Of a stretch of 64,000 nt of DNA, positions 34,765-42,874 are shown in pieces. The DNA lies in the NCBI RefSeq assembly GCF_014638845.1, contig NZ_BMFP01000005.1:169218-233217 (forward strand). The letters are read 5' to 3'. Below the pieces are notes generated by a model, which was not told the DNA's origin, ran no database searches, and was given only the letters and a program-made list of their open reading frames with translations. The position numbers and the translations under genes are program-made. Origin of the DNA: Pontibacter amylolyticus (GTDB lineage: Bacteria; Bacteroidota; Bacteroidia; Cytophagales; Hymenobacteraceae). The first letter of the stretch is position 1. Each line of letters opens with the position of its first letter.

Positions 34765-37700
34765 ATGACAAAAAGCTATACCCGCCTTCTTCTGTTAGTC
34801 TCTTTTTCTTTTTTAGGTTCCGCAGCCGCTAAGGCACAGCAGCCGGCACTGCAATGGGAGCCGCGCCAGGATCTGAACGTGCTGTTGCCGCCCTCTGTCC
34901 GTGTGTACGAGGCCAGCGGAAAACTGGCAGACGGCGCGCCGGTAAGGGCGGTTTATGCCACCGTGGATCTGCGAGATGAGAACCTGAAACTGCGTTCTGT
35001 GGGCAGCAACACCAGGCGCCAGACCACCAAAGAAGCTTACCAGGAGCACGAGGCCATACTTGCCATCAACGCAGGCTATTTTGCGGCAACATCCTCTGTC
35101 AGCCTCCTCATTTCCGATGGTGAGGTCATAGCGCCAGGCTCAAAAGCCCCTACCCGGGGGGCTTTCGGGCTTGTAAACGGTAAGCCCGAGATCACCTGGA
35201 CCTATGGCGAAAAGGAGTCCGGGAAGGTATACAAGTACCCTGTTCCGCAAAAAGCGGCCGGCGCAAAAACGGCTATACCTGGCGGTGGCGAACTTTGGAT
35301 GCCCAACCAGGCGACCGGCGGCGGACCAGTCCTCCTCAAAAACGGGAAGTTGAACATCACCAGTGGAGAAGAAGGCTTCGGGGGTTCGCACCTGATGCGC
35401 CACCCGCGCACCGCCATCGGGTACCCGGATGCGCATACCTTGGTGCTGATGGTGGTGGACGGTCGCCAGAGCAGCAGTGCGGGCGTTACTCTACCCGAAC
35501 TGGCCCAACTGATGCAACAGCTGGGCTGCCAGGAGGCCCTGAACCTGGACGGAGGCGGCTCCTCAGCCATGGTAGCGGCCGAAGAAGTCGTGAACATCCC
35601 GACCGACATACCGAACGGAGACCGGAACAGCCTGCGCAAAAACGCCTCTGCCCTGGTCTTGTCCGAGGCGATCAGGTCTGTTAACCGTGAAGTCATTTAC
35701 ATCGATACCGACAGCCGCCACTATACCGAGGCCGGCCTGTGGGGCAAAACCAACCATGCCAGCTATTATGGCACTACCCCTTCCCGCCAATCCACCATCA
35801 GCTCCGAGACCTTTAAAGCGACTTACAGCTTCGACAGCATCCCCAGTGGCAGATACCAGCTGGCCGCCTGGTGGACGGTGAATGAAAACACAAATGCCAC
35901 CCGCGTACCTTACGTGCTGCACCACAGCGGAAAAACAGACACACTGTACACTGACCAGAAAGCGCTCGCTACCAGTGGCAGATGGAATGTGTTTGGGGAC
36001 TTTATACTAGGCCCCGGCGATTACCTGGAACTGATCAACAAAGGCAAAGGCGGTAAAGTAGTAGCCGACGCCGTGCGGCTGGTGGCGCTGGAGCAGTTCC
36101 CGCAGCAACCGAAGCGGGGCGACCTGCGCATTGCCGTGATCAGCGACCTGAACTCCGGCCTGGGTGCCGATACCTACGAGTGGCAGGTAGACAGCCTGCT
36201 GCAGCGCCTGCCGCGCATCTGGCAGCCCGACCTGGTGGTGTGCGGGGGCGACATGGTGGCAGGGCAAGGCGTAACCAGCAATGAGACTTTGCTTAAAATG
36301 TGGGCAGGCTTTAACAGAAGCATCGCGCAGCCTCTCCGAAAAGCAAATGTCCCCTTTGCTTTTACGATCGGCAACCACGATGGCGGCCGCTCCTTCCCCA
36401 GAGAGCGTAAAGCCACCGCAGACTACTGGGCTAAGCAGGAAAACGCACCCGGCCTGCAGTTTATCGACCGCTCACACTTTCCTTATTACTACTCTTTTGT
36501 GCAGCACGGCATCTTCTTCGTCTCCTGGGATACCTCCTCTCCTGACATAACAGAAGAAAACCTGGCCTGGCTGGCAGAGCAATTTAAGAAGCCCGAAGCC
36601 AAACGTGCCAAGCTGCGCTTCGTAATCGGCCATATGCCCCTCTACAGCGTGGCCCAGGAGCGTGACTCCAAAGGCAATGTGCTCAACAACCCCGAGCGCC
36701 TGCGCCAGCTGTTGCAGCAATACAAGGTACATACCTATATCAGTGGTCACCACCACGCCTACTACCCGGGCAAGCGGGGCGGCTTAGAACTCCTCAATGC
36801 CGGAGCCGCCGGTTCAGGAGCCCGCGGCTGGCTGACCCTGGATGAGTCACCAATGAACACCGTCACGATCATGGACATTTTCCTGGAGCAGGATTCGATA
36901 GCCTATACCACCTACGACATCAAGCACCGAGACTCCCGCGACATGGCTTTGTTCGATGAGCAGAAACTACCACGGGCCATTTTCGGCGTGAACGGTCACC
37001 TCATTCACCGGAACGTCCGCACGGGCGGCAAAGCAGAAGGTATACTGTCTGGCTTACATACAGGCGAAGCCCTCAACACAAAAGGCACAGGCGCTGTAGA
37101 GGCACAGATCAAAAACGGCAAACTTTTTATTGCTGGCACCTTCCGCGAACTGGAAGGCAAGCTGCCTAAGGAAGGTATAGCCATTGGGGTATACCAGGGA
37201 CGGAACACAGAACCCGGCGAATTGCGCTACACGCTCAAAGCAAAACCAAAAAATAGCAGAAAAGGCCGTTTCAATGGGGTTTTTGACCTGACGGAGGATA
37301 CCGCAGAACTACTGGCGGTAGGGGCCTTGCATGTGCAACTCCATACCGATCAACAACCGAAAGGTGCCTTAAGAGCACAGCTATACCCACTCTCTAACCA
37401 GGCACCAGCTGCCCCGGTCTTTACTTCGCATCAATCCCGCAACGTGTATGCGGTGCGTAACATTGAGGCGCTCTTTGAAGTGGCTTGGAGCGCCGCAAGA
37501 GACCCGGACAGCGACTTTATTGGCTATACCTACCAACTGGCCACTGATCAGGACTTCCACAACATCATCTGGCACAAAAGCACCGGCAGGGTAAGATACC
37601 TGAAACTAAGGGAGCAGGACTGGTATAGCGTACTTGGCCATGCTGCTGTTAACCAGCCGGTCACCTTCTATCACCGGGTCATCGCATCAGACGGCAAGCA

Positions 37701-38709
37701 CCTTACGTACGGAGAAACCACTCCTTTCCAGTTGATGAAGAGCGAGCAGCCACTCGAGGACTTTGTGGAGGTGCCGGCACCAACTTATGTATTCGATGGC
37801 AAAATTCATGAAACGGGAGCCGGCATGGGTGCCCAGTGGGATAAGGATGGTAAACTTTGGCTAGCCGACTATTATGGCAAGCTCATAGTAAAGCAAAAGG
37901 ACGGGCAGGATGCCCCCTTCTCGCCACTGCAACAGGTAACTGTTAACGGCCAAACCTATGACCTGAACACGATCAATGGCATTGGGGTAGATCTGGACGG
38001 GAACATCCTGATCGGCCGGAATCGCCACCTCCTCAAAATAGACGCCGCCACCGGACAAGGTTTAGCGGTTTGGGAGGTACCCGAAGGCAACAGGGCCATC
38101 ACCTCTCCCCGCGCCAACAACAAAGGGGAAATATACCTGACCTCGCTGTTTGCCGAAGATAAAAATTTTGTGCTCAGGCAGAGCACCTCTGACCCATCGG
38201 CATTCGAACTTGTGCGTACGCTCGTGTTCCCGGGTCGCATCCTTGCCCGTGAGTTTGACATGACACCGGATGGGCTCACGCTTTACTTCCCCAACCCGGG
38301 TAGTCCGTATATACAGGTATACAGCAGCAAAGATGGTATCACCTATACCCGGGCGGAGGACATCACCAGTATAGCGGCCGGCTGCAATGCCATTGGCATA
38401 GGGCCAGACAACACCATTTTCACAGCTGTCAGATCGAGTGGTGTAGTGCCGTCCTCGTTCCACTTCCGCGACGATGCCAGAAAGCGCATGTGGACACTGC
38501 CCCTGCCAGAGTTGAACGGGGCCGAAGCCAGAGGTATAGGCGTATCGCCGGACGGGGAGACGCTCATATTCTGCAGCTGGGACAAAGGAGGCGGATTTTA
38601 CCGCTATGTGCTTCGGAAAGAAGCGGATACCAAAGCTGCGACCTTAGAGGAAACAGGTAAACCAGAAGCTACAAAAAACAGAGAAGCTAAGAGAGAAAAC
38701 AGGCAGTAG
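34765..38709 (+). CDS. Multidomain secreted phosphodiester glycosidase / metallophosphoesterase
   Basis: 1314 aa with a signal peptide (FSFLGSAAAKAQQ). Order seen: NAGPA-type phosphodiester glycosidase about 60-300 (AILAINAGYFAATSS, HPRTAIGYPDAHTLVLMVVD, LNLDGGGSSAM); golvesin/xanthan-lyase-like beta domain about 310-445 (YTEAGLWGKTNHASYYG, ATYSFDSIPSGRYQLAAWW); calcineurin-like phosphoesterase about 450-730 (AVISDLNSG, VCGGDMVAG, TIGNHDGG, VIGHMPLYS, YISGHHHAYYPG); CHRD-like domain about 745-880; FN3-like segment about 885-1000; beta-propeller-like C-terminus (NGIGVDLDGNILIGRNRHLL, IGIGPDNTIFTAV). It ends in a charged tail with no T9SS signal domain. It probably removes a sugar cap and then the phosphate from a surface or foreign glycan. 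Confidence 0.85.
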   Translation: MTKSYTRLLLLVSFSFLGSAAAKAQQPALQWEPRQDLNVLLPPSVRVYEASGKLADGAPVRAVYATVDLRDENLKLRSVGSNTRRQTTKEAYQEHEAILAINAGYFAATSSVSLLISDGEVIAPGSKAPTRGAFGLVNGKPEITWTYGEKESGKVYKYPVPQKAAGAKTAIPGGGELWMPNQATGGGPVLLKNGKLNITSGEEGFGGSHLMRHPRTAIGYPDAHTLVLMVVDGRQSSSAGVTLPELAQLMQQLGCQEALNLDGGGSSAMVAAEEVVNIPTDIPNGDRNSLRKNASALVLSEAIRSVNREVIYIDTDSRHYTEAGLWGKTNHASYYGTTPSRQSTISSETFKATYSFDSIPSGRYQLAAWWTVNENTNATRVPYVLHHSGKTDTLYTDQKALATSGRWNVFGDFILGPGDYLELINKGKGGKVVADAVRLVALEQFPQQPKRGDLRIAVISDLNSGLGADTYEWQVDSLLQRLPRIWQPDLVVCGGDMVAGQGVTSNETLLKMWAGFNRSIAQPLRKANVPFAFTIGNHDGGRSFPRERKATADYWAKQENAPGLQFIDRSHFPYYYSFVQHGIFFVSWDTSSPDITEENLAWLAEQFKKPEAKRAKLRFVIGHMPLYSVAQERDSKGNVLNNPERLRQLLQQYKVHTYISGHHHAYYPGKRGGLELLNAGAAGSGARGWLTLDESPMNTVTIMDIFLEQDSIAYTTYDIKHRDSRDMALFDEQKLPRAIFGVNGHLIHRNVRTGGKAEGILSGLHTGEALNTKGTGAVEAQIKNGKLFIAGTFRELEGKLPKEGIAIGVYQGRNTEPGELRYTLKAKPKNSRKGRFNGVFDLTEDTAELLAVGALHVQLHTDQQPKGALRAQLYPLSNQAPAAPVFTSHQSRNVYAVRNIEALFEVAWSAARDPDSDFIGYTYQLATDQDFHNIIWHKSTGRVRYLKLREQDWYSVLGHAAVNQPVTFYHRVIASDGKHLTYGETTPFQLMKSEQPLEDFVEVPAPTYVFDGKIHETGAGMGAQWDKDGKLWLADYYGKLIVKQKDGQDAPFSPLQQVTVNGQTYDLNTINGIGVDLDGNILIGRNRHLLKIDAATGQGLAVWEVPEGNRAITSPRANNKGEIYLTSLFAEDKNFVLRQSTSDPSAFELVRTLVFPGRILAREFDMTPDGLTLYFPNPGSPYIQVYSSKDGITYTRAEDITSIAAGCNAIGIGPDNTIFTAVRSSGVVPSSFHFRDDARKRMWTLPLPELNGAEARGIGVSPDGETLIFCSWDKGGGFYRYVLRKEADTKAATLEETGKPEATKNREAKRENRQ

Positions 38710-38826
38710 CTATACCTGAAAAAGGGCCATCCTATACCTGAAAGTGCACAGCATTTCATCCGGGTTTAGGCCTTCCTGTCTGCCAGAACTGTTCTACATA
38801 AATCATGTTTAAAGTTTTTTTGTTTG

Positions 38827-38834
38827 TATCTTTG
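38827..38834 (+). promoter_or_regulatory. -7 box (TATCTTTG) of the mrp-nifU operon
   Basis: An exact TAnnTTTG element 27 bp before the mrp start codon, with a T-rich stretch about 19 bp upstream. Confidence 0.6.
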
Positions 38835-38861
38835 TAAGGCTTCACAAAAGCAACTAACACT

Positions 38862-39965
38862 ATGGCAATTACGAAAGAAGATATACTCAAAGCCCTCAGC
38901 TATGTGGAGGAGCCGGATCTTGGCAAAGACCTGGTGACCCTGAACATGATTGAGGATGTGCAGGTAGACGGCAAGAACGTGAGCTTCACCGTTATCCTGA
39001 CCACACCGGCCTGCCCACTCAAAGACCTCATCCGCAATGCCTGTATCCGCGCCATTCATACCATGGTGGACAAGGAGGCGGAAGTGACCGTGAACATGAC
39101 TTCCCGTGTGACTTCTGGTCGCGCAGGCAGCAGCGAAGTACTTACGGGCGTGAAAAACATCATTGCGGTGGCCTCCGGAAAAGGCGGCGTTGGCAAGTCT
39201 ACGGTTACCAGCAACCTGGCCATTGCCCTGGCGCAGTCTGGTGCTAAAGTAGGCCTGATCGATGCGGATATTTTCGGGCCGTCTATACCTACTATGTTTG
39301 GTGTGGAAGACCAGCGTCCGAGCATGGTACAGGGTGACCATGGCAAGAACTACATCATTCCGGTTGAAAAATATGGCGTGAAACTGATGTCCATCGGTTT
39401 CCTGACGCCTCCTGATCATGCGGTGATCTGGCGTGGCCCGATGGCGAGTTCTGCCCTGAAGCAATTCATCACGGACGTGGAGTGGGGTGAGCTGGATTAC
39501 CTACTCCTTGACCTTCCTCCGGGAACATCCGACATCCACCTGACCATGGTACAGGTACTGCCGGTAACAGGTGCTGTGATCGTAACGACTCCTCAAAAAG
39601 TGGCGATTGCCGACGCCCAGAAAGGTCTGCAGATGTTCCGCCAGCCGCAGATCAACGTGCCGGTGTTGGGCGTGGTGGAGAACATGGCTTACTTTACGCC
39701 TGCCGAGCTTCCTGAGAATAAGTATTATATCTTTGGGCAGGAAGGCGGACAGAACCTGGCCAGGAAGTTCGATGTGCCGGTATTAGGCCAGGTGCCGCTG
39801 GTTCAGAGCATCCGCGAGAGCGGTGATGCGGGAACTCCGGTGGCCTTGCAGAACGATTCTCCGGCTTCCGGTGTTTTCAGAGAGTTGGCCCAGGCTGTTG
39901 CGCAGCAGGTGTCTGTTCGCAACGCGACTTTGGCCAAAACACAACCAGTAGAAATTAAAAGCTAA
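38862..39965 (+). CDS. mrp: Mrp/ApbC family iron-sulfur cluster carrier ATPase
   Basis: 367 aa. N-terminal MIP18/DUF59 domain about 1-85 (LSYVEEPDLGKDLVTLNMIED, TTPACPLKDLIRNAC). The ParA/MinD-type ATPase follows with the deviant P-loop GKGGVGKSTVTSNLA and the switch DLPPGTSDIHLT. The usual CxxC near the C-terminus that binds the cluster in NBP35 is not obvious, as in many Mrp proteins. It carries Fe-S clusters to target proteins. nifU starts 5 bp after its stop, so the two form a cluster-assembly operon. Confidence 0.94.
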   Translation: MAITKEDILKALSYVEEPDLGKDLVTLNMIEDVQVDGKNVSFTVILTTPACPLKDLIRNACIRAIHTMVDKEAEVTVNMTSRVTSGRAGSSEVLTGVKNIIAVASGKGGVGKSTVTSNLAIALAQSGAKVGLIDADIFGPSIPTMFGVEDQRPSMVQGDHGKNYIIPVEKYGVKLMSIGFLTPPDHAVIWRGPMASSALKQFITDVEWGELDYLLLDLPPGTSDIHLTMVQVLPVTGAVIVTTPQKVAIADAQKGLQMFRQPQINVPVLGVVENMAYFTPAELPENKYYIFGQEGGQNLARKFDVPVLGQVPLVQSIRESGDAGTPVALQNDSPASGVFRELAQAVAQQVSVRNATLAKTQPVEIKS

Positions 39966-39970
39966 GACAA

Positions 39971-40237
39971 ATGGCTACCATTAACGTTGACAATGATTTT
40001 TTACTTCGCATTGAGAGTGCCCTCGACCAGATCAGGCCATACCTGGAAGCTGACGGCGGCAACGTGAAAGTGCTCGAAGTAACCGATGATATGACTCTTA
40101 AGTTGGAGTTGCTCGGCGCCTGTGGCACTTGCCCCATGTCGACCATGACACTCAAAGCGGGTGTGGAGCAATCTGTGCTGAAGGCAGTGCCTGAAATCAG
40201 AGCGGTAGAGGCCGTTAATGTTATTCCGCTGGGGTAG
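39971..40237 (+). CDS. NifU-like iron-sulfur scaffold (C-terminal domain type)
   Basis: 88 aa, the size of stand-alone NifU C-terminal proteins. RIESALDQIRPYLEADGGNV opens the domain and the cluster-binding CxxC is C-G-T-C in LLGACGTCPMSTMTLKAGVE. It holds a transient Fe-S cluster before transfer. It lies 5 bp downstream of mrp and is followed by a terminator. Confidence 0.94.
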   Translation: MATINVDNDFLLRIESALDQIRPYLEADGGNVKVLEVTDDMTLKLELLGACGTCPMSTMTLKAGVEQSVLKAVPEIRAVEAVNVIPLG

Positions 40238-40265
40238 TTATCTGACAAAAGACAATAGACTTAAG

Positions 40266-40297
40266 GCAGGTGCTGAGAAATCGGCACCTGCTTTTTT
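40266..40297 (+). terminator. Rho-independent terminator of mrp-nifU
   Basis: GCAGGTGC and GCACCTGC form a stem followed by TTTTTT, about 30 bp after the nifU stop. Confidence 0.88.
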
Positions 40298-40310
40298 GTT
40301 GGATTAGGCA

Positions 40311-40370
40311 GGTATAGGTATAGGTATAGGTATAGGTATAGGTATAGGTATAGGTATAGGTATAGGTATA
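40311..40370. repeat. Perfect tandem array: ten copies of GGTATA
   Basis: 60 bp of exact GGTATA units, flanked by GGCA before and GCTTCG after. It lies just after the nifU terminator in a gene-free 0.7 kb. The unit equals the hexamer that is over-represented throughout the window. Confidence 0.98.
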
Positions 40371-40405
40371 GCTTCGTAGCCAATGCCAGTCTTAATCCCA
40401 GCAAC

Positions 40406-40425
40406 GGACAGGTCGCGACCTGTCC
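40406..40425. repeat. Perfect 20-bp palindrome related to the 21008 MITE ends
   Basis: GGACAGGTCGCGACCTGTCC is self-complementary over 20 bp and is followed by CTACAG, as is the right end of the element at 21008-21199. It may be two element ends fused after loss of the interior. Confidence 0.8.
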
Positions 40426-40506
40426 CTACAGACGACGCCCATTAAGAGGGCTCTGCTACAAGGCTCTTTGGGATTTCTCAATCCCCGACAGTGGGCCTCT
40501 AGCGCT

Positions 40507-40654
40507 CTTTCGGACATCCATGTCCGAAAGTAATTCTGCCGGGGACATCCTTGTCCCCGCATACCTGAAAGCACAACGGACGCACGGGGATGTGGACATC
40601 CCAACTGATGGGGCGGGGACCTTCGATAAAGTTTTCGGATATGGATGTCCGAAA
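40507..40654. repeat. Cluster of four related short hairpins
   Basis: 40507-40530: CTTTCGGACAT-CC-ATGTCCGAAAG, perfect 11-bp arms. 40541-40558: GGGGACA-TCCT-TGTCCCC. 40587-40602: GGGATG-TGGA-CATCCC. 40633-40654: TTTCGGATAT / GATGTCCGAAA with one G-T type change. All share the core GGACAT/ATGTCC or a truncation of it. The spacer carries an open frame (40520-40852) that simply reads through these repeats. Confidence 0.8.
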
Positions 40655-40885
40655 GAGCATTTGGATGTTCTGAATAGCATTTGGAAAAGCGGCCAGTTAA
40701 AAATCCTGAAAACTTCCGGGAAGTCCGACAGACAGCGCACACGCGCGGGACGCGAGCGAGGGTATGCGTATAAATTGCAAAACCACAGATTACCGATTCA
40801 CTTAAATGGAAGGGATAACAGGTATATTTATGTATATTCAATTTACCCATAAAACTTTCATCTTTCCCATACCCCTCAAAATCTC

Positions 40886-40893
40886 TATCTTTG
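40886..40893 (+). promoter_or_regulatory. -7 box (TATCTTTG) of the fumarylacetoacetase gene
   Basis: An exact TAnnTTTG element 26 bp before the ATG. Confidence 0.6.
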
Positions 40894-40919
40894 TCTAACA
40901 ACCCAGATTTTCTTGCACT

Positions 40920-42191
40920 ATGATCAAAGCGAACGACCCTTCCCTGCATTCCTGGATAGAAATAGCGCCTGAGAGCGACTTCCCGATACAAAACCTCCCT
41001 TTCGGCATTTTTGAGTCAGCCACCAAAGACCCGCGTGTTGGCGTGGCCATCGGCGACTATGTACTGGATCTTTACGCGATCGCTCAGCATAACCTGTTCG
41101 AACTCCTCGACATCGACCCGACTGTTTTTCACCGCCTATACCTGAACGATTTTATTGCTTTAGGCAAACCAACCTGGCGGGCCGTACGCAACCGCGTGTC
41201 CGAGCTGTTGCGAAACGACAACGACGAGATTAGCGGCAACAGCAGACTAATGCAGGAATGTCTCATAAAGCGAAGTGACGTCCGTATGCTGATGCCGGTG
41301 AAAGTGGGTAACTACACGGACTTCTATTCCAGCATTGAGCACGCTACCAATGTGGGCACCATGTTCCGAGATCCGAAAAACGCCCTGCTGCCAAACTGGA
41401 AGCACATCCCGATCGGCTACCATGGCCGGGCCTCTTCTATCATCGTATCAGGCACCGACATACGCCGCCCGAACGGCCAAACCAAAGCGCCTGATGCCGA
41501 AGCCCCAACTTTCGGTCCGTCCCGCCTGCTCGACTTTGAGTTGGAAGTAGCCTTTATCACAGGCCGGGAAACCAGACTGGGCGACATGATAAGCCCGGAT
41601 GAAGCCGATGACTATATCTTTGGCCTCGTGCTCTTCAACGACTGGTCTGCCCGCGACATGCAAACCTGGGAGTACGTGCCTCTAGGGCCTTTCCTGGCTA
41701 AAAGCTTCGCCTCTTCCATCTCGCCCTGGGTAGTCACACTCGATGCCCTGGAGCCATTCCGCGTGAAAGGCCCCATGCAGAATCCGAAACCGCTGCCCTA
41801 CCTGGCGTTCCATGGCGAACATAACTATGACATCAACCTGGAGGTACTCCTGAAACCAGAGGATGGACAAGAGAACAGCATCTGCCGTTCTAACTTCAAG
41901 TACATGTACTGGAACATGAATCAGCAACTGGCGCACCAGAGCAGCAACGGCTGTAACATACAGGTCGGCGACATGTACGCCTCCGGCACCATCAGCGGCC
42001 CTGACAAGACCTCATATGGCTCCATGCTCGAACTCACCTGGCGCGGCACGCAGCCTATCCAACTATCCGATGGCACCGAGCGCAAGTTCATCAACGATTA
42101 CGACACCGTGATCATGCGCGGCTTCGCTGAGCGGAATGGGATAAGAGTTGGTTTTGGCGAGGTGAAGGCGAAGGTGTTGCCGGCTTTGTAA
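40920..42191 (+). CDS. fahA: Fumarylacetoacetase
   Basis: 423 aa, close to the 415-420 of eukaryotic-type FAH. N-terminal SH3-like domain about 15-120 (DFPIQNLPFGIFES). Catalytic domain: VGNYTDFYSSIEHATNVGTMF, WKHIPIGYHGRASSI, DFELEVAFITGRET (metal Asp/Glu), FNDWSARDMQTWEYVPLGPFLAKSF and YASGTISGPDKTSYGSMLELTW. It cleaves fumarylacetoacetate to fumarate and acetoacetate, the last step of tyrosine breakdown. No homogentisate dioxygenase gene lies beside it in this window. Confidence 0.96.
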   Translation: MIKANDPSLHSWIEIAPESDFPIQNLPFGIFESATKDPRVGVAIGDYVLDLYAIAQHNLFELLDIDPTVFHRLYLNDFIALGKPTWRAVRNRVSELLRNDNDEISGNSRLMQECLIKRSDVRMLMPVKVGNYTDFYSSIEHATNVGTMFRDPKNALLPNWKHIPIGYHGRASSIIVSGTDIRRPNGQTKAPDAEAPTFGPSRLLDFELEVAFITGRETRLGDMISPDEADDYIFGLVLFNDWSARDMQTWEYVPLGPFLAKSFASSISPWVVTLDALEPFRVKGPMQNPKPLPYLAFHGEHNYDINLEVLLKPEDGQENSICRSNFKYMYWNMNQQLAHQSSNGCNIQVGDMYASGTISGPDKTSYGSMLELTWRGTQPIQLSDGTERKFINDYDTVIMRGFAERNGIRVGFGEVKAKVLPAL

Positions 42192-42208
42192 GCACCCTGG
42201 CCGCTTTT

Positions 42209-42245
42209 CACCTGCCCCCTCCTAAAAACAGGTGGGGGAGTTTAA
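42209..42245. repeat. Relative of the GC-rich repeat family after fahA
   Basis: CACCTGCCCCCTCC, an A-run, then AGGTGGGGGAG form a hairpin-like unit of the same design as the DUF559-flanking repeats. It is about 20 bp after the fahA stop and may act as its terminator. Confidence 0.5.
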
Positions 42246-42317
42246 AATCCGAGGGTTTCTCAGCCTCTACACCAGTAGCAATAAAGTTAAATGCACTAAA
42301 ATTATTAAGAGAGGAAC

Positions 42318-42767
42318 AATTCCCCTCCTCGGAGGGGTTAGGGGTGGGTTAATCGTTCACAAATGAAACGAAAAATTATACCCTACAAGCCACATTTAAA
42401 AGCTTTGGCAAAGCAACTCCGTGATAATAGTACTCTTTCAGAAGTTTTACTCTGGGATGAACTTAAGGGAAGGAAGTTCCTAGGATTAGACTTCGATCGC
42501 CAGAAACCGCTTGATAAATTCATTGTGGACTTCTATTGCAAGGATCTGATGTTGGCAATTGAGATTGATGGTAGTAGCCATGACTACACCTATGAAACCG
42601 ATAAATCCCGGCAGGGCACTCTTGAAAAGCTAGGAGTTTCATTTTTGAGATTCGAAGACATGCAGGTGAAGCAAAACATATCTAATGTATTACGTGAAAT
42701 TGAAGCCTGTGTGTTGGAGAACAGATAGTACGTGAAACCCACCCCTACCCCTCCGAGGAGGGGAATT
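42318..42767. mobile_element. 450-bp nuclease element: DUF559 gene between inverted repeats
   Basis: The left repeat 42318-42350 (AATTCCCCTCCTCGGAGGGG then TTAGGGGTGGGTT) is the reverse complement of the right repeat 42736-42767, except for one missing base. Each repeat is itself hairpin-forming (CCCCTCC/GGAGGGG). The gene starts 12 bp after the left repeat and stops 7 bp before the right one, so nothing but the nuclease fits inside. This compact layout suggests a minimal mobile unit. Mobility is inferred, not shown. Confidence 0.75.
42363..42728 (+). CDS. DUF559 endonuclease-domain protein (Vsr-like PD-(D/E)XK fold)
   Basis: 121 aa, the whole domain and no more. It starts with basic MKRKIIPYKPHLKALAKQLR. 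Then LSEVLLWDELKGRKFLGLDFDRQKPLDKFIVDFYC, the catalytic core D56 (FIVDFYC) and E67-x-D69 (LAIEIDGSSH), and GVSFLRFEDMQV. DUF559 is related to very-short-patch-repair and restriction-type nucleases and is expected to cut DNA with Mg2+. There is no methylase or helicase nearby. The spacing to the flanking inverted repeats leaves almost no room for a promoter, so transcription may start inside the left repeat or upstream. AT content is higher than in neighbours, consistent with transfer. Confidence 0.88.
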   Translation: MKRKIIPYKPHLKALAKQLRDNSTLSEVLLWDELKGRKFLGLDFDRQKPLDKFIVDFYCKDLMLAIEIDGSSHDYTYETDKSRQGTLEKLGVSFLRFEDMQVKQNISNVLREIEACVLENR

Positions 42768-42820
42768 CCCACAGGATGATTTCTCACTGCTTATTAAGTT
42801 TCAGAAGAACTTTATAAGCA

Positions 42821-42863
42821 TTAAACAGCAAAGGCCCGGTAAATCCGGGCCTTTGCTGTTTAA
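42821..42863 (-). terminator. Terminator of the pglF-like gene, 19-bp perfect stem
   Basis: 42821-42839 and 42845-42863 are exact reverse complements with a 5-base loop and a GC-rich core (AAAGGCCCGG). It lies 11 bp after the minus-strand stop. Confidence 0.85.
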
Positions 42864-42874
42864 TGTTGGAGGTC

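Noticed and set aside
40507-40654. Hairpin cluster as a CRISPR array
   Set aside because: Repeats are palindromic, of different length, not evenly spaced, and there are no cas genes.
40520-40852. Open frame of 110 codons in the repeat region
   Set aside because: It reads through the hairpin cluster; composition is repeat-driven and there is no start signal or family resemblance.
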